From Candidatus Cloacimonetes bacterium HGW-Cloacimonetes-3 (GTDB lineage: Bacteria; Cloacimonadota; Cloacimonadia; Cloacimonadales; Cloacimonadaceae), in assembly GCA_002840645.1 (NCBI GenBank), contig PHBO01000002.1, positions 1-64,000 of the forward strand: 64,000 nucleotides of DNA, given 5' to 3'. A model generated the notes under the pieces. It saw only the letters and a program-made list of their open reading frames with translations. It had not been told where the DNA came from and did no database searches. How positions within the stretch are numbered: position 1 is the stretch's first letter; every line of letters begins with the position of its first letter. Position numbers and translations under genes: made by a program. Below, one piece after another: positions 36,068 to 44,197 of this stretch.

Positions 36068-36520
36068 TTGAAGAAATCAATACTGTTAATCCTGATCATC
36101 CTTGGTTTTTGCTTGCTGTTATCAGCCCAAAAACCCAAAAGCCCTACCCGGGCAGCGATCTATTCCGCTCTGATCCCTGCCGGGGGACAGATATATAATC
36201 ACGCCTATGTAAAAGCAGGTGTGGTGGTGGGAGTGCAAAGCTATCTGATTGCTTCCGCTATTGTTCATGATAACAAGGTGGATGAATACCGCCGGAAGAG
36301 CAAGAACACCAATGATATATTCTACAAGCAGTTTTACCAAACCAAGCAAGAAGAATACCAGGAACTACGCACCAGTGACTTTTGGTGGATGGGCATAACC
36401 GCTGTTCTTTCGGTTTTGGATGCTTATGTGGATGCACACTTATCGGATTTCGATGCGCAAAAGCAAAAGCTACATCTACTGTTTGAAGAGGATAAGCTGA
36501 CCCTGCAATACAAGTTTTAG
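36068..36520 (+). CDS. Small membrane protein, DUF5683-like
   Basis: 150 aa, TTG start with GAGGT eight bases upstream. A signal peptide or first helix (SILLILIILGFCLLLSAQ) precedes SPTRAAIYSALIPAGGQIYNHAYVKAGVVVG (partly quoted), a motif typical of DUF5683-type envelope proteins of unknown role, and a third hydrophobic segment (DFWWMGITAVLSVLDAYVDA). The C-terminus is short and charged. It is followed after ten bases by the CAP-domain gene, probably co-transcribed. Confidence 0.7.
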   Translation: MKKSILLILIILGFCLLLSAQKPKSPTRAAIYSALIPAGGQIYNHAYVKAGVVVGVQSYLIASAIVHDNKVDEYRRKSKNTNDIFYKQFYQTKQEEYQELRTSDFWWMGITAVLSVLDAYVDAHLSDFDAQKQKLHLLFEEDKLTLQYKF

Positions 36521-36530
36521 AGTGTAAAGT

Positions 36531-37316
36531 ATGAGCATTAAACGCCTTCTCCTGTTGATCTTACTAATATCAGTAACTGCTCTGTCTGCGGTGCAGATTA
36601 CCATAACGGAATTTGAGCACCTTATTTGGCGGATAACCAACGCAGAAAGGGCTAAAAACAACATGGCTCCCTTGGTTTATGATGATGGATTGGCAGATTT
36701 GTCAAGACAGCACAGCCGAAACATGCTTGGCTTCGGATTCTTCGATCATAAAGACCAGCTTGGCAATTATGTGAACGACAGAAAGCGGCTGCACTACCCG
36801 GAACTGATAGTATCATCAATTGGGGAAAACCTTGCCCGTTTCTATAATACCGATGGCATCTACACTCCCCAGGAGATTGTTACAGGCTGGATGAATTCCT
36901 CCGAACACAGGAAGAACATACTGAATGAAGGGTACACTCACCTTGGAGTTGGGGTAGTAATCCATGAAGGCTTTTTGCTTGCTACCCAGAATTTTGCCAC
37001 TCCGCTTGTTAAGCTCAGCACGCCCATACCCAAGAAAATTAAGCGCAAGAAAGGCTTAAGCCTGGATTTTGAGTACCTATCTCCCATCAGCCCGGATAAG
37101 TTGAATATCTCTCTCAGCTTTCCCAATCCTAAACTAAGGTATCAGGTGTCCAAGAACTCCTTCACAGTAGGTAGCATGCCGGTGCAAATTACCTGGATAG
37201 ACCCCGCGCATTTTCGCCTGGAACTTGATTTCCTTGCCGGTAAGGGCTTGTATGAGCTTTCTTTTGGTTTCGGCGGGGGATTTTACAAAGACGGAGTAAA
37301 ACTCAAGGTAAAGTAA
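36531..37316 (+). CDS. Secreted CAP (SCP/PR-1) domain protein
   Basis: 261 aa. Signal peptide (RLLLLILLISVTALSA), then a CAP domain (~23-155) with the conserved HSRNMLGFGFFDHKD, IGENLARFYN, SSEHRKNILNEGYTHLGVGV and the histidine/glutamate cavity residues. Bacterial CAP proteins are extracytoplasmic; their activity is mostly unknown. The remaining ~100 residues are a beta-rich domain of no recognised family. Its last 14 bases overlap the convergent exonuclease III gene. Confidence 0.88.
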   Translation: MSIKRLLLLILLISVTALSAVQITITEFEHLIWRITNAERAKNNMAPLVYDDGLADLSRQHSRNMLGFGFFDHKDQLGNYVNDRKRLHYPELIVSSIGENLARFYNTDGIYTPQEIVTGWMNSSEHRKNILNEGYTHLGVGVVIHEGFLLATQNFATPLVKLSTPIPKKIKRKKGLSLDFEYLSPISPDKLNISLSFPNPKLRYQVSKNSFTVGSMPVQITWIDPAHFRLELDFLAGKGLYELSFGFGGGFYKDGVKLKVK

Positions 37317-38076
37317 GTTCCACCCACACCGGGCAGTGATCCGATCCCTCTACATCTTGTCTTATCCCGGCACCGCTGATATAATCCATCGCTTCCTTGT
37401 TCACCCAGAAGTAATCTATTCTCCACCCTATGTTTCGGGGGCGTGCCAAAGCCCTGTAGCTCCACCATGAATACTGATGAGGTGATGTATCAAAGGCTCT
37501 GAATGTGTCCACCCAACCTTGGTCTATTAGCTTATCCAGCCAAGCTCTTTCAATAGGTAGAAAACCGCTGTATTTCTCGTTTTCTTTTGGATTAGCAAGG
37601 TCTATCGGTTTGTGTGCGGTGTTATAGTCGCCTGCCACCAGTACTATCTTTCCGGTCTTTCGCTTTTCTTCCATCACTTCCAGGCAGCGATCATAAAATC
37701 TTAGCTTATAAGCCAGCCGATTATCGTCTTTTTGTCCATTGGGAAAGTATATGTTAAACAGGATAAAGCTCTTGTACTCAGCGATGTTTATTCTACCTTC
37801 GCAATCTAATTCTGCAATCCCCAATTCGCTACTGAAGCTTTCTGGCAGTACTTTACTGAATAAGCCTGTGCCCGAGTAACCTTTCCGTTCAGCATGTGAC
37901 CAATACTTCAGGTATTCCGGTAGTTCGTTAATTTCGGCGGGGATTTGGTGCTCCTGCAGTTTGGTTTCCTGAATACCCAGGATATCAGGTTTTTCCCTGC
38001 TTATCACATCTACAAAGCCCTTATTGATAACTGCACGTAAGCCATTAACATTCCATGACCATATTGATAACTTCAA
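37303..38076 (-). CDS. xthA: Exodeoxyribonuclease III (AP endonuclease)
   Basis: 257 aa. The endonuclease/exonuclease/phosphatase fold is marked by WSWNVNGLRA, LGIQETKLQE, YSGTGLFSK, VAGDYNTAHKPIDLANP, RIDYFWVN and the terminal GSDHCPVWVEL. It cleaves at abasic sites in base-excision repair. The start is TTG at 38076, the only start codon placed next to a good ribosome site (GGGAG, eight-base spacer); no in-frame ATG exists near it. It overlaps the convergent CAP gene at the 3' end. Confidence 0.95.
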   Translation of the reverse strand: MKLSIWSWNVNGLRAVINKGFVDVISREKPDILGIQETKLQEHQIPAEINELPEYLKYWSHAERKGYSGTGLFSKVLPESFSSELGIAELDCEGRINIAEYKSFILFNIYFPNGQKDDNRLAYKLRFYDRCLEVMEEKRKTGKIVLVAGDYNTAHKPIDLANPKENEKYSGFLPIERAWLDKLIDQGWVDTFRAFDTSPHQYSWWSYRALARPRNIGWRIDYFWVNKEAMDYISGAGIRQDVEGSDHCPVWVELTLP

Positions 38077-38123
38077 AGCATGTCTCCCAATTTCTGTTTC
38101 TATTGTCTATGCGTAGTTGTTTT

Positions 38124-38759
38124 TTAGTACTTAATTGTAATTACATGTTGCTCATCTGCATACCAATCTTCATCAAGGATGAATTCCCATTCAAGGCTTT
38201 TCTGCTTTTTGGAACCAGAATACTCAGGGATAACTTCCTTAGTTTTATACGGTAGGTGCAGCTTAAGCGACATATTCATATCGAAGAAGCTAAGATACTC
38301 TTGATACTCATCAGCGGATTGCAGAGAGAACTGGTGGGGGTCTATACTTAAAGTTCGTTCTTTTCCTTTCTTTACATGGCTTATCCCTTTATCGGGTTCA
38401 AGACAGATAATTTTCTGAAGAGTTTGCAAGTTGTTAAACGTGAACTCCATGTAGTAAAGAATGGTAACCTCGTCGTTTATGCTGCTGCTTTCTTTATCAA
38501 GTTTGGTAAGCTCAGCACCCTCTGTGGCACGTACTCTGGCTGCCAATTCATCCAGAGCATTATCTTTGCCCAGGCTTTCCTCAATATCCATCTGATCATC
38601 CACAACAGGGAGAACGATGGACGTACTAATCCTGGCTCTACCGGATTCGTCTGCCGAAATCCAGATCTCGTGATCAATGTCAACTCTGCAGGCTCCTAAG
38701 GCAAGAAGTATCAGTCCTAAAACCGGTAACAAGTAAGTGGGCAACTTTGTGCCTTGCAT
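38124..38759 (-). CDS. Lipoprotein of unknown function
   Basis: 211 aa. Lipoprotein signal LLPVLGLILLALGAC, then a soluble domain that begins with a beta strand pattern (RVDIDHEIWISADESGRARIST) as in LppM-like or DUF3153-like lipoproteins; the resemblance is only approximate. GGGAG is six bases before the ATG. It lies 47 bases downstream of exonuclease III reading frame start, upstream in transcription order, so the two may be one leftward transcript. Confidence 0.72.
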   Translation of the reverse strand: MQGTKLPTYLLPVLGLILLALGACRVDIDHEIWISADESGRARISTSIVLPVVDDQMDIEESLGKDNALDELAARVRATEGAELTKLDKESSSINDEVTILYYMEFTFNNLQTLQKIICLEPDKGISHVKKGKERTLSIDPHQFSLQSADEYQEYLSFFDMNMSLKLHLPYKTKEVIPEYSGSKKQKSLEWEFILDEDWYADEQHVITIKY

Positions 38760-38892
38760 CCCAAACTCCCTAAAATATTAGTGTTTATTATATACTAACT
38801 GTGGTGCATGCTACGGGCAAGCTAAATGATACGTGTTCATATTGCATTTTTTCAGTAGTTCAGTAATAGCTGAGTATTTGCGTGCAGAAAGC

Positions 38893-38924
38893 AAAAAGGG
38901 CACAGGAAGAATCCTGCGCCCTTT
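38893..38924 (-). terminator. Rho-independent terminator of the 624-aa secreted protein gene
   Basis: Stem AAAGGGCGCAGGA/TCCTGTGCCCTTT (one mismatch), read leftward into TTTTTG. It starts 28 bases after the stop codon. Confidence 0.85.
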
Positions 38925-38951
38925 ACATATATTATCGTAATGTAGGTGGGT

Positions 38952-40826
38952 TTACCTTACAATTACAAGTTTCTTGGTTTGGGTGAGAGAGGGTGTGCTT
39001 AGTTTGTAGAAGTATATCCCACTTGCACAGTTATTGCCTTTGCTATCTTTGCCATCCCAGTTCAATGTGTGGTATCCTTCTGAAACACTGATGCTTTTCA
39101 CTACTTGTCCAACAACATTGTAGATAGCGATTTCACCTTTTTCACCAGCCTTGAGTTCCACTTCAAAGCGGGATGTGCTACCGGTACGGAAGGGATTTGG
39201 ATAAGCATCGCTTAGCAGGTTCCGTAAGGGTAATGTAGGTGTTTCGGTGGTGCTTAGTGTTTTGCTTATGGGTCCGAAGAACTCACTGCTACCGTCATTG
39301 CTTAGTGCTTCCAACCAGAAGAAGTATACACCCGGTTGGCTCAATTCACTCGCTACGAAGCTGTAACTTGCTCCGGAGCTGCTGTTTTGAGGGCTAATTG
39401 CATCTGGTGTAAGGCAGATTGAGTTGTAATCTGTGTTGCTGGTGTTGAAATATACTTTGAAGCCCCGCAGAGAGGTCTCAGAAGCAGTGCTCCATGCCAA
39501 AGCTATTAAATTCTGAGCATTTACGCTGGCAGTAAAAGAGGATAGCGTAACAGGCAATGGAACATCAGGAGCGGCAAGAGAAAATTCCAAAGCTCTTTGT
39601 ACATCTGTAACTTCCCAATAGCTACCATTCCAGGGGACAAATTGCATTGCCAAATCCCGGGTATCAATGCCCAAAGCAACAAACTCAGGGACTGTGTACC
39701 ACTGGTCAGTGCCAATAATCCGAGTAACTACAATCCAATCGGCACTGGCTTTGGCAAGAGCTGCCTGAAGCCTAATATCTGCCTCGAAGGTATTCATAGT
39801 AGAGCCAAACTGCCAATACAAAGGTGCTTTCCTGGGCAATGCAGGTGGGAATGTGCCGGCAGGTTCCTGAGTGATTTCATTCACGTAGAAGGTGCTTAAG
39901 TCTAATGCTTCTCCGCCCTTAGTTCCTGCGGTAATGTTCACTTCCACATTCTGAGCTGCAAAGGGCTGAACAATCGGGAAGCCTGCATCAAGATTAATGT
40001 CAGTGTTTACAGGGTTGCTGGGTAATGCAGCGGGAGAGATGTTTAACCCAAAATCGTACCAACCCATATTGGTGGATGTTACAGAGAGGATACTATCCAT
40101 GCTGAGGTCAACTTTGTAGTTAGAAGCTGCGAATGGAGCTAACCAGTCAGGATCAGATAAGACAGTATCAAGATCACCAAAACCGTATCCGGTCTGGCGG
40201 TTCCCTAATGGGAAAGTACCGTTACCAATGTTTCCAACCCATGAGCTCATTCCTGGGACTGTACGCATCGTGGCTTGATTGGGGTATGGGGTGGTGATTA
40301 CAAAAGTTGCATTCTTCAGGTATAACTTGGGAACACCGTTGTAAACAAGCTGTCCAAAGGCGTTGGAATACACTCTGACGTCTCCTGCTTCACCGGCAGT
40401 TGCCCAATTGTTAAGTGGGTTCACCGTGTTAACCCTTCTGAAAGAAACTAACTCAAACTCTGAAGCAGTGTTGTCCGGCTTTTTGAAATTTAGTGCTAAC
40501 AAAGCAGGATTGGGAGCAAGAGCCGGGTTTGCTGAAGTACAGGTTATGGCGGTTACTTTACCCGGGGTAGTGCCTGAATGTACCCACATGTCTGCATAAA
40601 AATGAGGGGAGGTAGCGTTAAAAGTAAAATGGTTCATGTCTCCGGTCGGAAAGCCGGGATTATCAGCATCATAAACCCAGTTTCCTGTACGGTCATACGA
40701 TTCCAGATTTTGAACACTAAAACTAAATTCTGTTACTGCAGCGAGGAAGGTAGGCACAATCATAAGTAAAAGAAAGCAAACCTTAAAGATTGTACCCGGG
40801 TTTTTAGGTATCCTGGCTATTGTCAT
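38952..40826 (-). CDS. Secreted protein with C-terminal sorting domain
   Basis: 624 aa from the ATG at 40826, which has AAGGAG at ideal distance. The frame stays open upstream to 41120 but that part overlaps the divergent gene's promoter and is not coding. Signal peptide IFKVCFLLLMIVPTFLAAV; a large region of beta-sandwich type with no enzyme motif (ESYDRTGNWVYDADNPGFPT, DADIRLQAALAKASADWIVV-like segment); a fibronectin-like stretch (ALAWSTASETSLRGFKVYF); and the FlgD-like sorting domain (YPNPF, WDGKDSKGNNCASGIYFYKL, KKLVIVR). The paired 862-aa protein at 542-3130 has an almost matching tail. Confidence 0.87.
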   Translation of the reverse strand: MTIARIPKNPGTIFKVCFLLLMIVPTFLAAVTEFSFSVQNLESYDRTGNWVYDADNPGFPTGDMNHFTFNATSPHFYADMWVHSGTTPGKVTAITCTSANPALAPNPALLALNFKKPDNTASEFELVSFRRVNTVNPLNNWATAGEAGDVRVYSNAFGQLVYNGVPKLYLKNATFVITTPYPNQATMRTVPGMSSWVGNIGNGTFPLGNRQTGYGFGDLDTVLSDPDWLAPFAASNYKVDLSMDSILSVTSTNMGWYDFGLNISPAALPSNPVNTDINLDAGFPIVQPFAAQNVEVNITAGTKGGEALDLSTFYVNEITQEPAGTFPPALPRKAPLYWQFGSTMNTFEADIRLQAALAKASADWIVVTRIIGTDQWYTVPEFVALGIDTRDLAMQFVPWNGSYWEVTDVQRALEFSLAAPDVPLPVTLSSFTASVNAQNLIALAWSTASETSLRGFKVYFNTSNTDYNSICLTPDAISPQNSSSGASYSFVASELSQPGVYFFWLEALSNDGSSEFFGPISKTLSTTETPTLPLRNLLSDAYPNPFRTGSTSRFEVELKAGEKGEIAIYNVVGQVVKSISVSEGYHTLNWDGKDSKGNNCASGIYFYKLSTPSLTQTKKLVIVR

Positions 40827-40971
40827 AATATCTCCTTCATCAGCATCATGTAATATAGCATACCCGGCAGGCACAGCTTGTACATTGCTGATATTGTAAA
40901 AACTAATTAAAAACAATCGTAAAGCAAACAAGTAATAGCCGCACTTAGCTGCCCCCCACGGAAAAAAATGA

Positions 40972-40977
40972 TTGACA
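40972..40977 (+). promoter_or_regulatory. TTGACA -35-like box before the acyl-CoA dehydrogenase operon
   Basis: TTGACA 64 bases before the ATG; GCAGCA follows at 17 bases, so the -10 is not canonical. Confidence 0.4.
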
Positions 40978-41041
40978 TATAAAGCCCCTTCAAGGCAGCA
41001 TGCACCCTCTGTAACTTTATGAATAATATAGGAGATACGAT

Positions 41042-42187
41042 ATGAACTACTTTTTAACCGAAGACCAGCTGGAAATGCAGGACATAGCCCGAAGAATAGC
41101 CCTTGAGAAAATGAAGCCACTATCAGAGAAGTATGATGAAGAGGGAACTTTCCCTTGGGATATCGTGGAAGTTATGGCTAACAGCGATTTGTTTGCCGTG
41201 ATGATTCCAGAAGAATACGGCGGCATCAGCGGTAAGGTTGTAGATTTAGCCATCGTAACCGAAGAGCTTTGCGCTGTGGATTTAGGCATTTCGCTGGCTT
41301 TTGGAGTTACAGGATTGGGTATGTATCCCATCCTGATTGCAGGTAACGAAGAGCAGAAGCAGAAATATTTATCCCAGATTGCCACAGGTAAGAGGCTGGC
41401 AGCCTTCGGTCTTACCGAAGCTAATGCCGGTAGTGACGTGGGTGCCATGTCCACCACCGCCAAGAAAGTAGGCGACACTTATGTGCTGAATGGCACCAAG
41501 CAATGGATATCAAATGGCGGAGAAGCCGAGATATACACTGTGTTTGCCATGACAGACCCCAGCAAGGGACCTCGCGGATGCTCTGTTTTCGTCGTGGAAA
41601 AAGGTACTCCCGGATTCAGCTTTGGCAAGAAAGAGAACAAGATGGGCATCAGAGCTAATTCTACCCGTGAGCTTATCTTTGAAGATTGTGTGGTTCCCGC
41701 AGAAAACCTGCTTGGACGCGAAGGCACCGGTTTTATCACTGCCATGAAGGTTTTCGACAAATCCCGCCCCATGGTGGGTGCACAGGCTGTGGGCGTTGCC
41801 CGTGGTGCTTATGAAGCAGCAATAAAGTACTCCAAAGAGCGTGAGCAGTTTGGCAAACCCATTTGCAGCTTCCAGGCTGTGCAATTTATGCTTGCTGATA
41901 TGGCTACCGAGATCGAGGCGGCGCGTGCATTGGTGATGCAGACTGCCAGAATGGTGGATTCAGGAGCTAAGAACTATTCAAAAGAAAGTGCCATGTGCAA
42001 ATACTTCGCCTCTGATGTAGCCATGAAAGTTACCACCGATGCCGTACAAATCCTGGGCGGCTACGGCTATATGAAGGAATACCCGGTGGAGAAGATGATG
42101 CGCGATGCCAAGATACTCCAGATTTACGAAGGAACCAACCAAATCCAACGCAGCATCGTAGCAGCCAACATCTTAAAGGAATTCTAA
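41042..42187 (+). CDS. Acyl-CoA dehydrogenase
   Basis: 381 aa, full length. It starts at ATG with GGAG upstream. Family segments: MIPEEYGGISG, GLTEANAGSDVGAMSTTAKK (FAD/substrate loop), WISNGGEAEIYTVFA, the catalytic base in QIYEGTNQIQRS (Glu about 363) and QILGGYGYMKEYPVE. This fits short- or branched-chain/butyryl-CoA dehydrogenases; chain length cannot be fixed. No electron-transfer flavoprotein genes are adjacent. It heads an operon whose next gene, a PAS protein, begins in its stop codon (TAATG). Confidence 0.95.
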   Translation: MNYFLTEDQLEMQDIARRIALEKMKPLSEKYDEEGTFPWDIVEVMANSDLFAVMIPEEYGGISGKVVDLAIVTEELCAVDLGISLAFGVTGLGMYPILIAGNEEQKQKYLSQIATGKRLAAFGLTEANAGSDVGAMSTTAKKVGDTYVLNGTKQWISNGGEAEIYTVFAMTDPSKGPRGCSVFVVEKGTPGFSFGKKENKMGIRANSTRELIFEDCVVPAENLLGREGTGFITAMKVFDKSRPMVGAQAVGVARGAYEAAIKYSKEREQFGKPICSFQAVQFMLADMATEIEAARALVMQTARMVDSGAKNYSKESAMCKYFASDVAMKVTTDAVQILGGYGYMKEYPVEKMMRDAKILQIYEGTNQIQRSIVAANILKEF

Positions 42188-42522
42188 TGCACGAATGGAT
42201 TAAGGAATTTCCCGCTGCCATCACGGTATGTGATCTAAACGGGATTATCACCGAAATGAACGATCTTGCCATCGCTACTTTCCAAAATGATGGCGGGGCG
42301 GAGCTGATCGGCAAAAACTTGTACGACTACCATCCCGAGCACTGCAATGTAATCATTAGAACCATGCTGGATACGGGCAAATCCCATTCATACACCATCC
42401 AGAAGGGTGAGGTGAAGAAGCTTATTCACCAACAGCCATGGTTCATTGATGGCAAAGTTGCCGGGCTGGTGGAGATGTCCTTCGTGCTACCTACAGAAAT
42501 GTCTCACTATGTCCGCTCTTAA
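42187..42522 (+). CDS. Stand-alone PAS-domain protein
   Basis: 111 aa, one PAS-like domain only: FPAAITVCDLNGIITEMNDLA at the N-terminus, ELIGKNLYDYHPE in the middle and PWFIDGKVAGLVEMSFVLP as the last strands. PAS domains bind small ligands, haem or flavin, or serve as dimer modules. Without an output domain it may regulate a partner, perhaps the acyl-CoA dehydrogenase whose stop it overlaps (TAATG). The ligand is unknown. Confidence 0.8.
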   Translation: MHEWIKEFPAAITVCDLNGIITEMNDLAIATFQNDGGAELIGKNLYDYHPEHCNVIIRTMLDTGKSHSYTIQKGEVKKLIHQQPWFIDGKVAGLVEMSFVLPTEMSHYVRS

Positions 42523-43066
42523 GCTTCTGGTGCATGCTTGCTGTGCACCATGCTTCATTGCTCCATACCACAAGCTTAGGGAAGCAGGTCATGAGGTAAG
42601 TGCATATTGGTTTAATCCCAATATCCATCCTTTACTGGAATACCAGAAACGGCGCGATACATTGAGAGAGTTTTGTGCCAAAGAAGGCATCACTCTCATC
42701 GAGGAAAACCGCTATGGCTTGGTACCATTTCTGCTGGCTACTTTGAATAACATCCCAACCCGCTGCGAATTCTGTTACAAAATACGTCTTGAAAACGTAG
42801 CCAGAGTTGCCTTAGAAAGTGGCTACGATGCCTTTAGCACAACCTTGTTGTACAGCAAATACCAGAAGCACGAGCTTATCATCCATACAGCCAAAGCAGC
42901 GTCAGAAACATACGGAGTGGATTTTTACTACGAGGACTGGCGTAATCTTTGGCAGGAAGGGATAAAACTCTCCAAAGCCTGTGGCATGTACCGCCAGCAG
43001 TATTGTGGCTGCATATTCAGCGAAGAGGACAGATACAGTGAGCAGATACCAAGAGATAAATCTTAA
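42509..43066 (+). CDS. queH: Epoxyqueuosine reductase QueH
   Basis: 185 aa from the ATG at 42509, inside the end of the PAS gene (14-base overlap). The DUF208/QueH family is identified by its metal and Fe-S ligands: HACCAPC, RCEFCYKIRLE, and QQYCGCIFSE. QueH carries out the last step of queuosine synthesis in tRNA, reducing epoxyqueuosine, and replaces the cobalamin enzyme QueG. An earlier in-frame start at 42446 would lie inside the PAS frame and is unlikely. Confidence 0.93.
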   Translation: MSALKLLVHACCAPCFIAPYHKLREAGHEVSAYWFNPNIHPLLEYQKRRDTLREFCAKEGITLIEENRYGLVPFLLATLNNIPTRCEFCYKIRLENVARVALESGYDAFSTTLLYSKYQKHELIIHTAKAASETYGVDFYYEDWRNLWQEGIKLSKACGMYRQQYCGCIFSEEDRYSEQIPRDKS

Positions 43067-43964
43067 TAGTTTAACAACTTACTCTGTAAAAGAGCGTTTC
43101 AGCAAGGTAGCCGCCACGGCTTTTGCGAAAGCAGGCAAGGTAGATACTGGCGCATTTCTGGATTGCCTGCCTAATATCCTTTGTGCTGCTGATTTTAAAG
43201 AGCTTGTAGCAGCCTGTAAAGCAGCCAATGCCAAGGGGAAACCCATTATCATAGGCTTGGGGGGGCATGTAATCAAATGCGGTTTGGCACCTCTGATCAT
43301 CGAGCTGATGGAAGCCGGATATGTAGGCGCATTGGTTACAAACGGCTCAGTTGCCATCCACGATTATGAAATAGCATACTTCGGACAAACTTCGGAGGAC
43401 GTCTCCAAAGCCTTGGCGGATGGTTCATTTGGCATGGCGGAAGAGACTTCTGTGGGCATAAACACAGCGATAACCAATGGCTCTGCCAAAGGGCTTGGTT
43501 TTGGTGAAGCTCTCGGACAAGCCATTTTGCACGATGCTCCCAACGCCAAACTATCTCTCCTTGCTTCTGCCTATAGGTTGGGAATTCCAATCTGCGTGCA
43601 GGTTGCCATAGGTACGGATATTATTCACCAAAGCCCGCGCGCAGACGGCAAGGCAATCGGCGATTGTTCCCTGCGCGACTTCCGTATTTTCTGCGCACAG
43701 GTGGCTGATCTGGATGAGGGCGGGGTATTCCTGAATTTAGGCTCTGCGGTTATCATCCCTGAGGTATTCTTAAAAGCTCTCACTGTAGCCAGAAACATCA
43801 CCGGAAGCGTGAAAAACTTCACAACTGCGGTGTTTGATATGAACATGCACTACCGTGCCAGAGTGAATGTGGTGCAGCGTCCTGTGGAAACCGGAGGCAA
43901 AGGATATTACTTCATCGGGCATCACGAGATTATGATTCCCTTACTGATTAAATCTCTGATATAA
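43038..43964 (+). CDS. Deoxyhypusine-synthase-like conserved protein
   Basis: 308 aa. It starts at GTG 43038, with GAGGA eight bases upstream, overlapping queH by 29 bases. The segments IIIGLGGHVIKCGLAPLIIELM, ALVTNGSVAIHDYEIAYFGQ and ADGSFGMAEET (partly quoted) fit a family of bacterial proteins distantly related to deoxyhypusine synthase (NAD-binding Rossmann-like). True eIF5A substrates do not exist in bacteria, so homospermidine-type or other chemistry is possible. The assignment is by recollection of the family's motifs and is moderate. Ends with a terminator at 43987. Confidence 0.6.
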   Translation: MSRYQEINLNSLTTYSVKERFSKVAATAFAKAGKVDTGAFLDCLPNILCAADFKELVAACKAANAKGKPIIIGLGGHVIKCGLAPLIIELMEAGYVGALVTNGSVAIHDYEIAYFGQTSEDVSKALADGSFGMAEETSVGINTAITNGSAKGLGFGEALGQAILHDAPNAKLSLLASAYRLGIPICVQVAIGTDIIHQSPRADGKAIGDCSLRDFRIFCAQVADLDEGGVFLNLGSAVIIPEVFLKALTVARNITGSVKNFTTAVFDMNMHYRARVNVVQRPVETGGKGYYFIGHHEIMIPLLIKSLI

Positions 43965-43986
43965 AACCTATTTAAACTTCATACTT

Positions 43987-44011
43987 AGCGGGTCTTGCAC
44001 CCGCTTTTTTA
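43987..44011 (+). terminator. Rho-independent terminator of the acyl-CoA dehydrogenase operon
   Basis: AGCGGGT/ACCCGCT stem with a five-base loop and a run of T. Confidence 0.88.
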
Positions 44012-44049
44012 TCCTCATTCCAAATCATGGTAAAAGTGCATCCACCCTG

Positions 44050-44128
44050 CTTGAATTGCTTTAGCATTACGCATGAATTACGGATGCCATCCGTATTTGA
44101 TGCGTAATAATATGGCAATTCCGGCAAG
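44050..44128. repeat. Modular palindromic repeat, copy 3
   Basis: Begins CTTGAATTGC and ends GGCAATTCCGGCAAG; contains TACGCAT, TACGGAT, ATCCGTA and ATGCGTA units at about 11-base steps. Located between convergent genes and two terminators. Confidence 0.85.
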
Positions 44129-44130
44129 AA

Positions 44131-44159
44131 AAGAAAAACCCTCACCGGGGAGGTGAGGG
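44131..44159 (-). terminator. Rho-independent terminator of the PDZ/beta-barrel gene
   Basis: Read leftward: CCCTCACC/GGTGAGGG stem with a five-base loop, followed by TTTTTCTT. Confidence 0.9.
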
Positions 44160-44197
44160 CTTTTCACAGGATGTTTAGGGGGTGCTTTTGGGAAATC

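Noticed and set aside
38743-38759. GG-N10-GC before the 211-aa lipoprotein
   Set aside because: It overlaps the ribosome site and start codon of that gene, so it cannot be its promoter.
40941-40954. GG-N10-GC spacing upstream of the 624-aa secreted protein
   Set aside because: Spacing fits sigma-54, but neither the -24 (GGGCAG) nor the -12 (GTGC) matches well, and the region is C-rich.
40827-41120. Upstream extension of the sorting-domain protein to 722 aa
   Set aside because: The ATG at 40826 has an ideal AAGGAG site and signal peptide; the extension overlaps the divergent acyl-CoA dehydrogenase start.
43038-43964. Firm naming of the gene as deoxyhypusine synthase
   Set aside because: Only distant family resemblance can be argued from motifs; bacteria have no eIF5A, so the function is left open.
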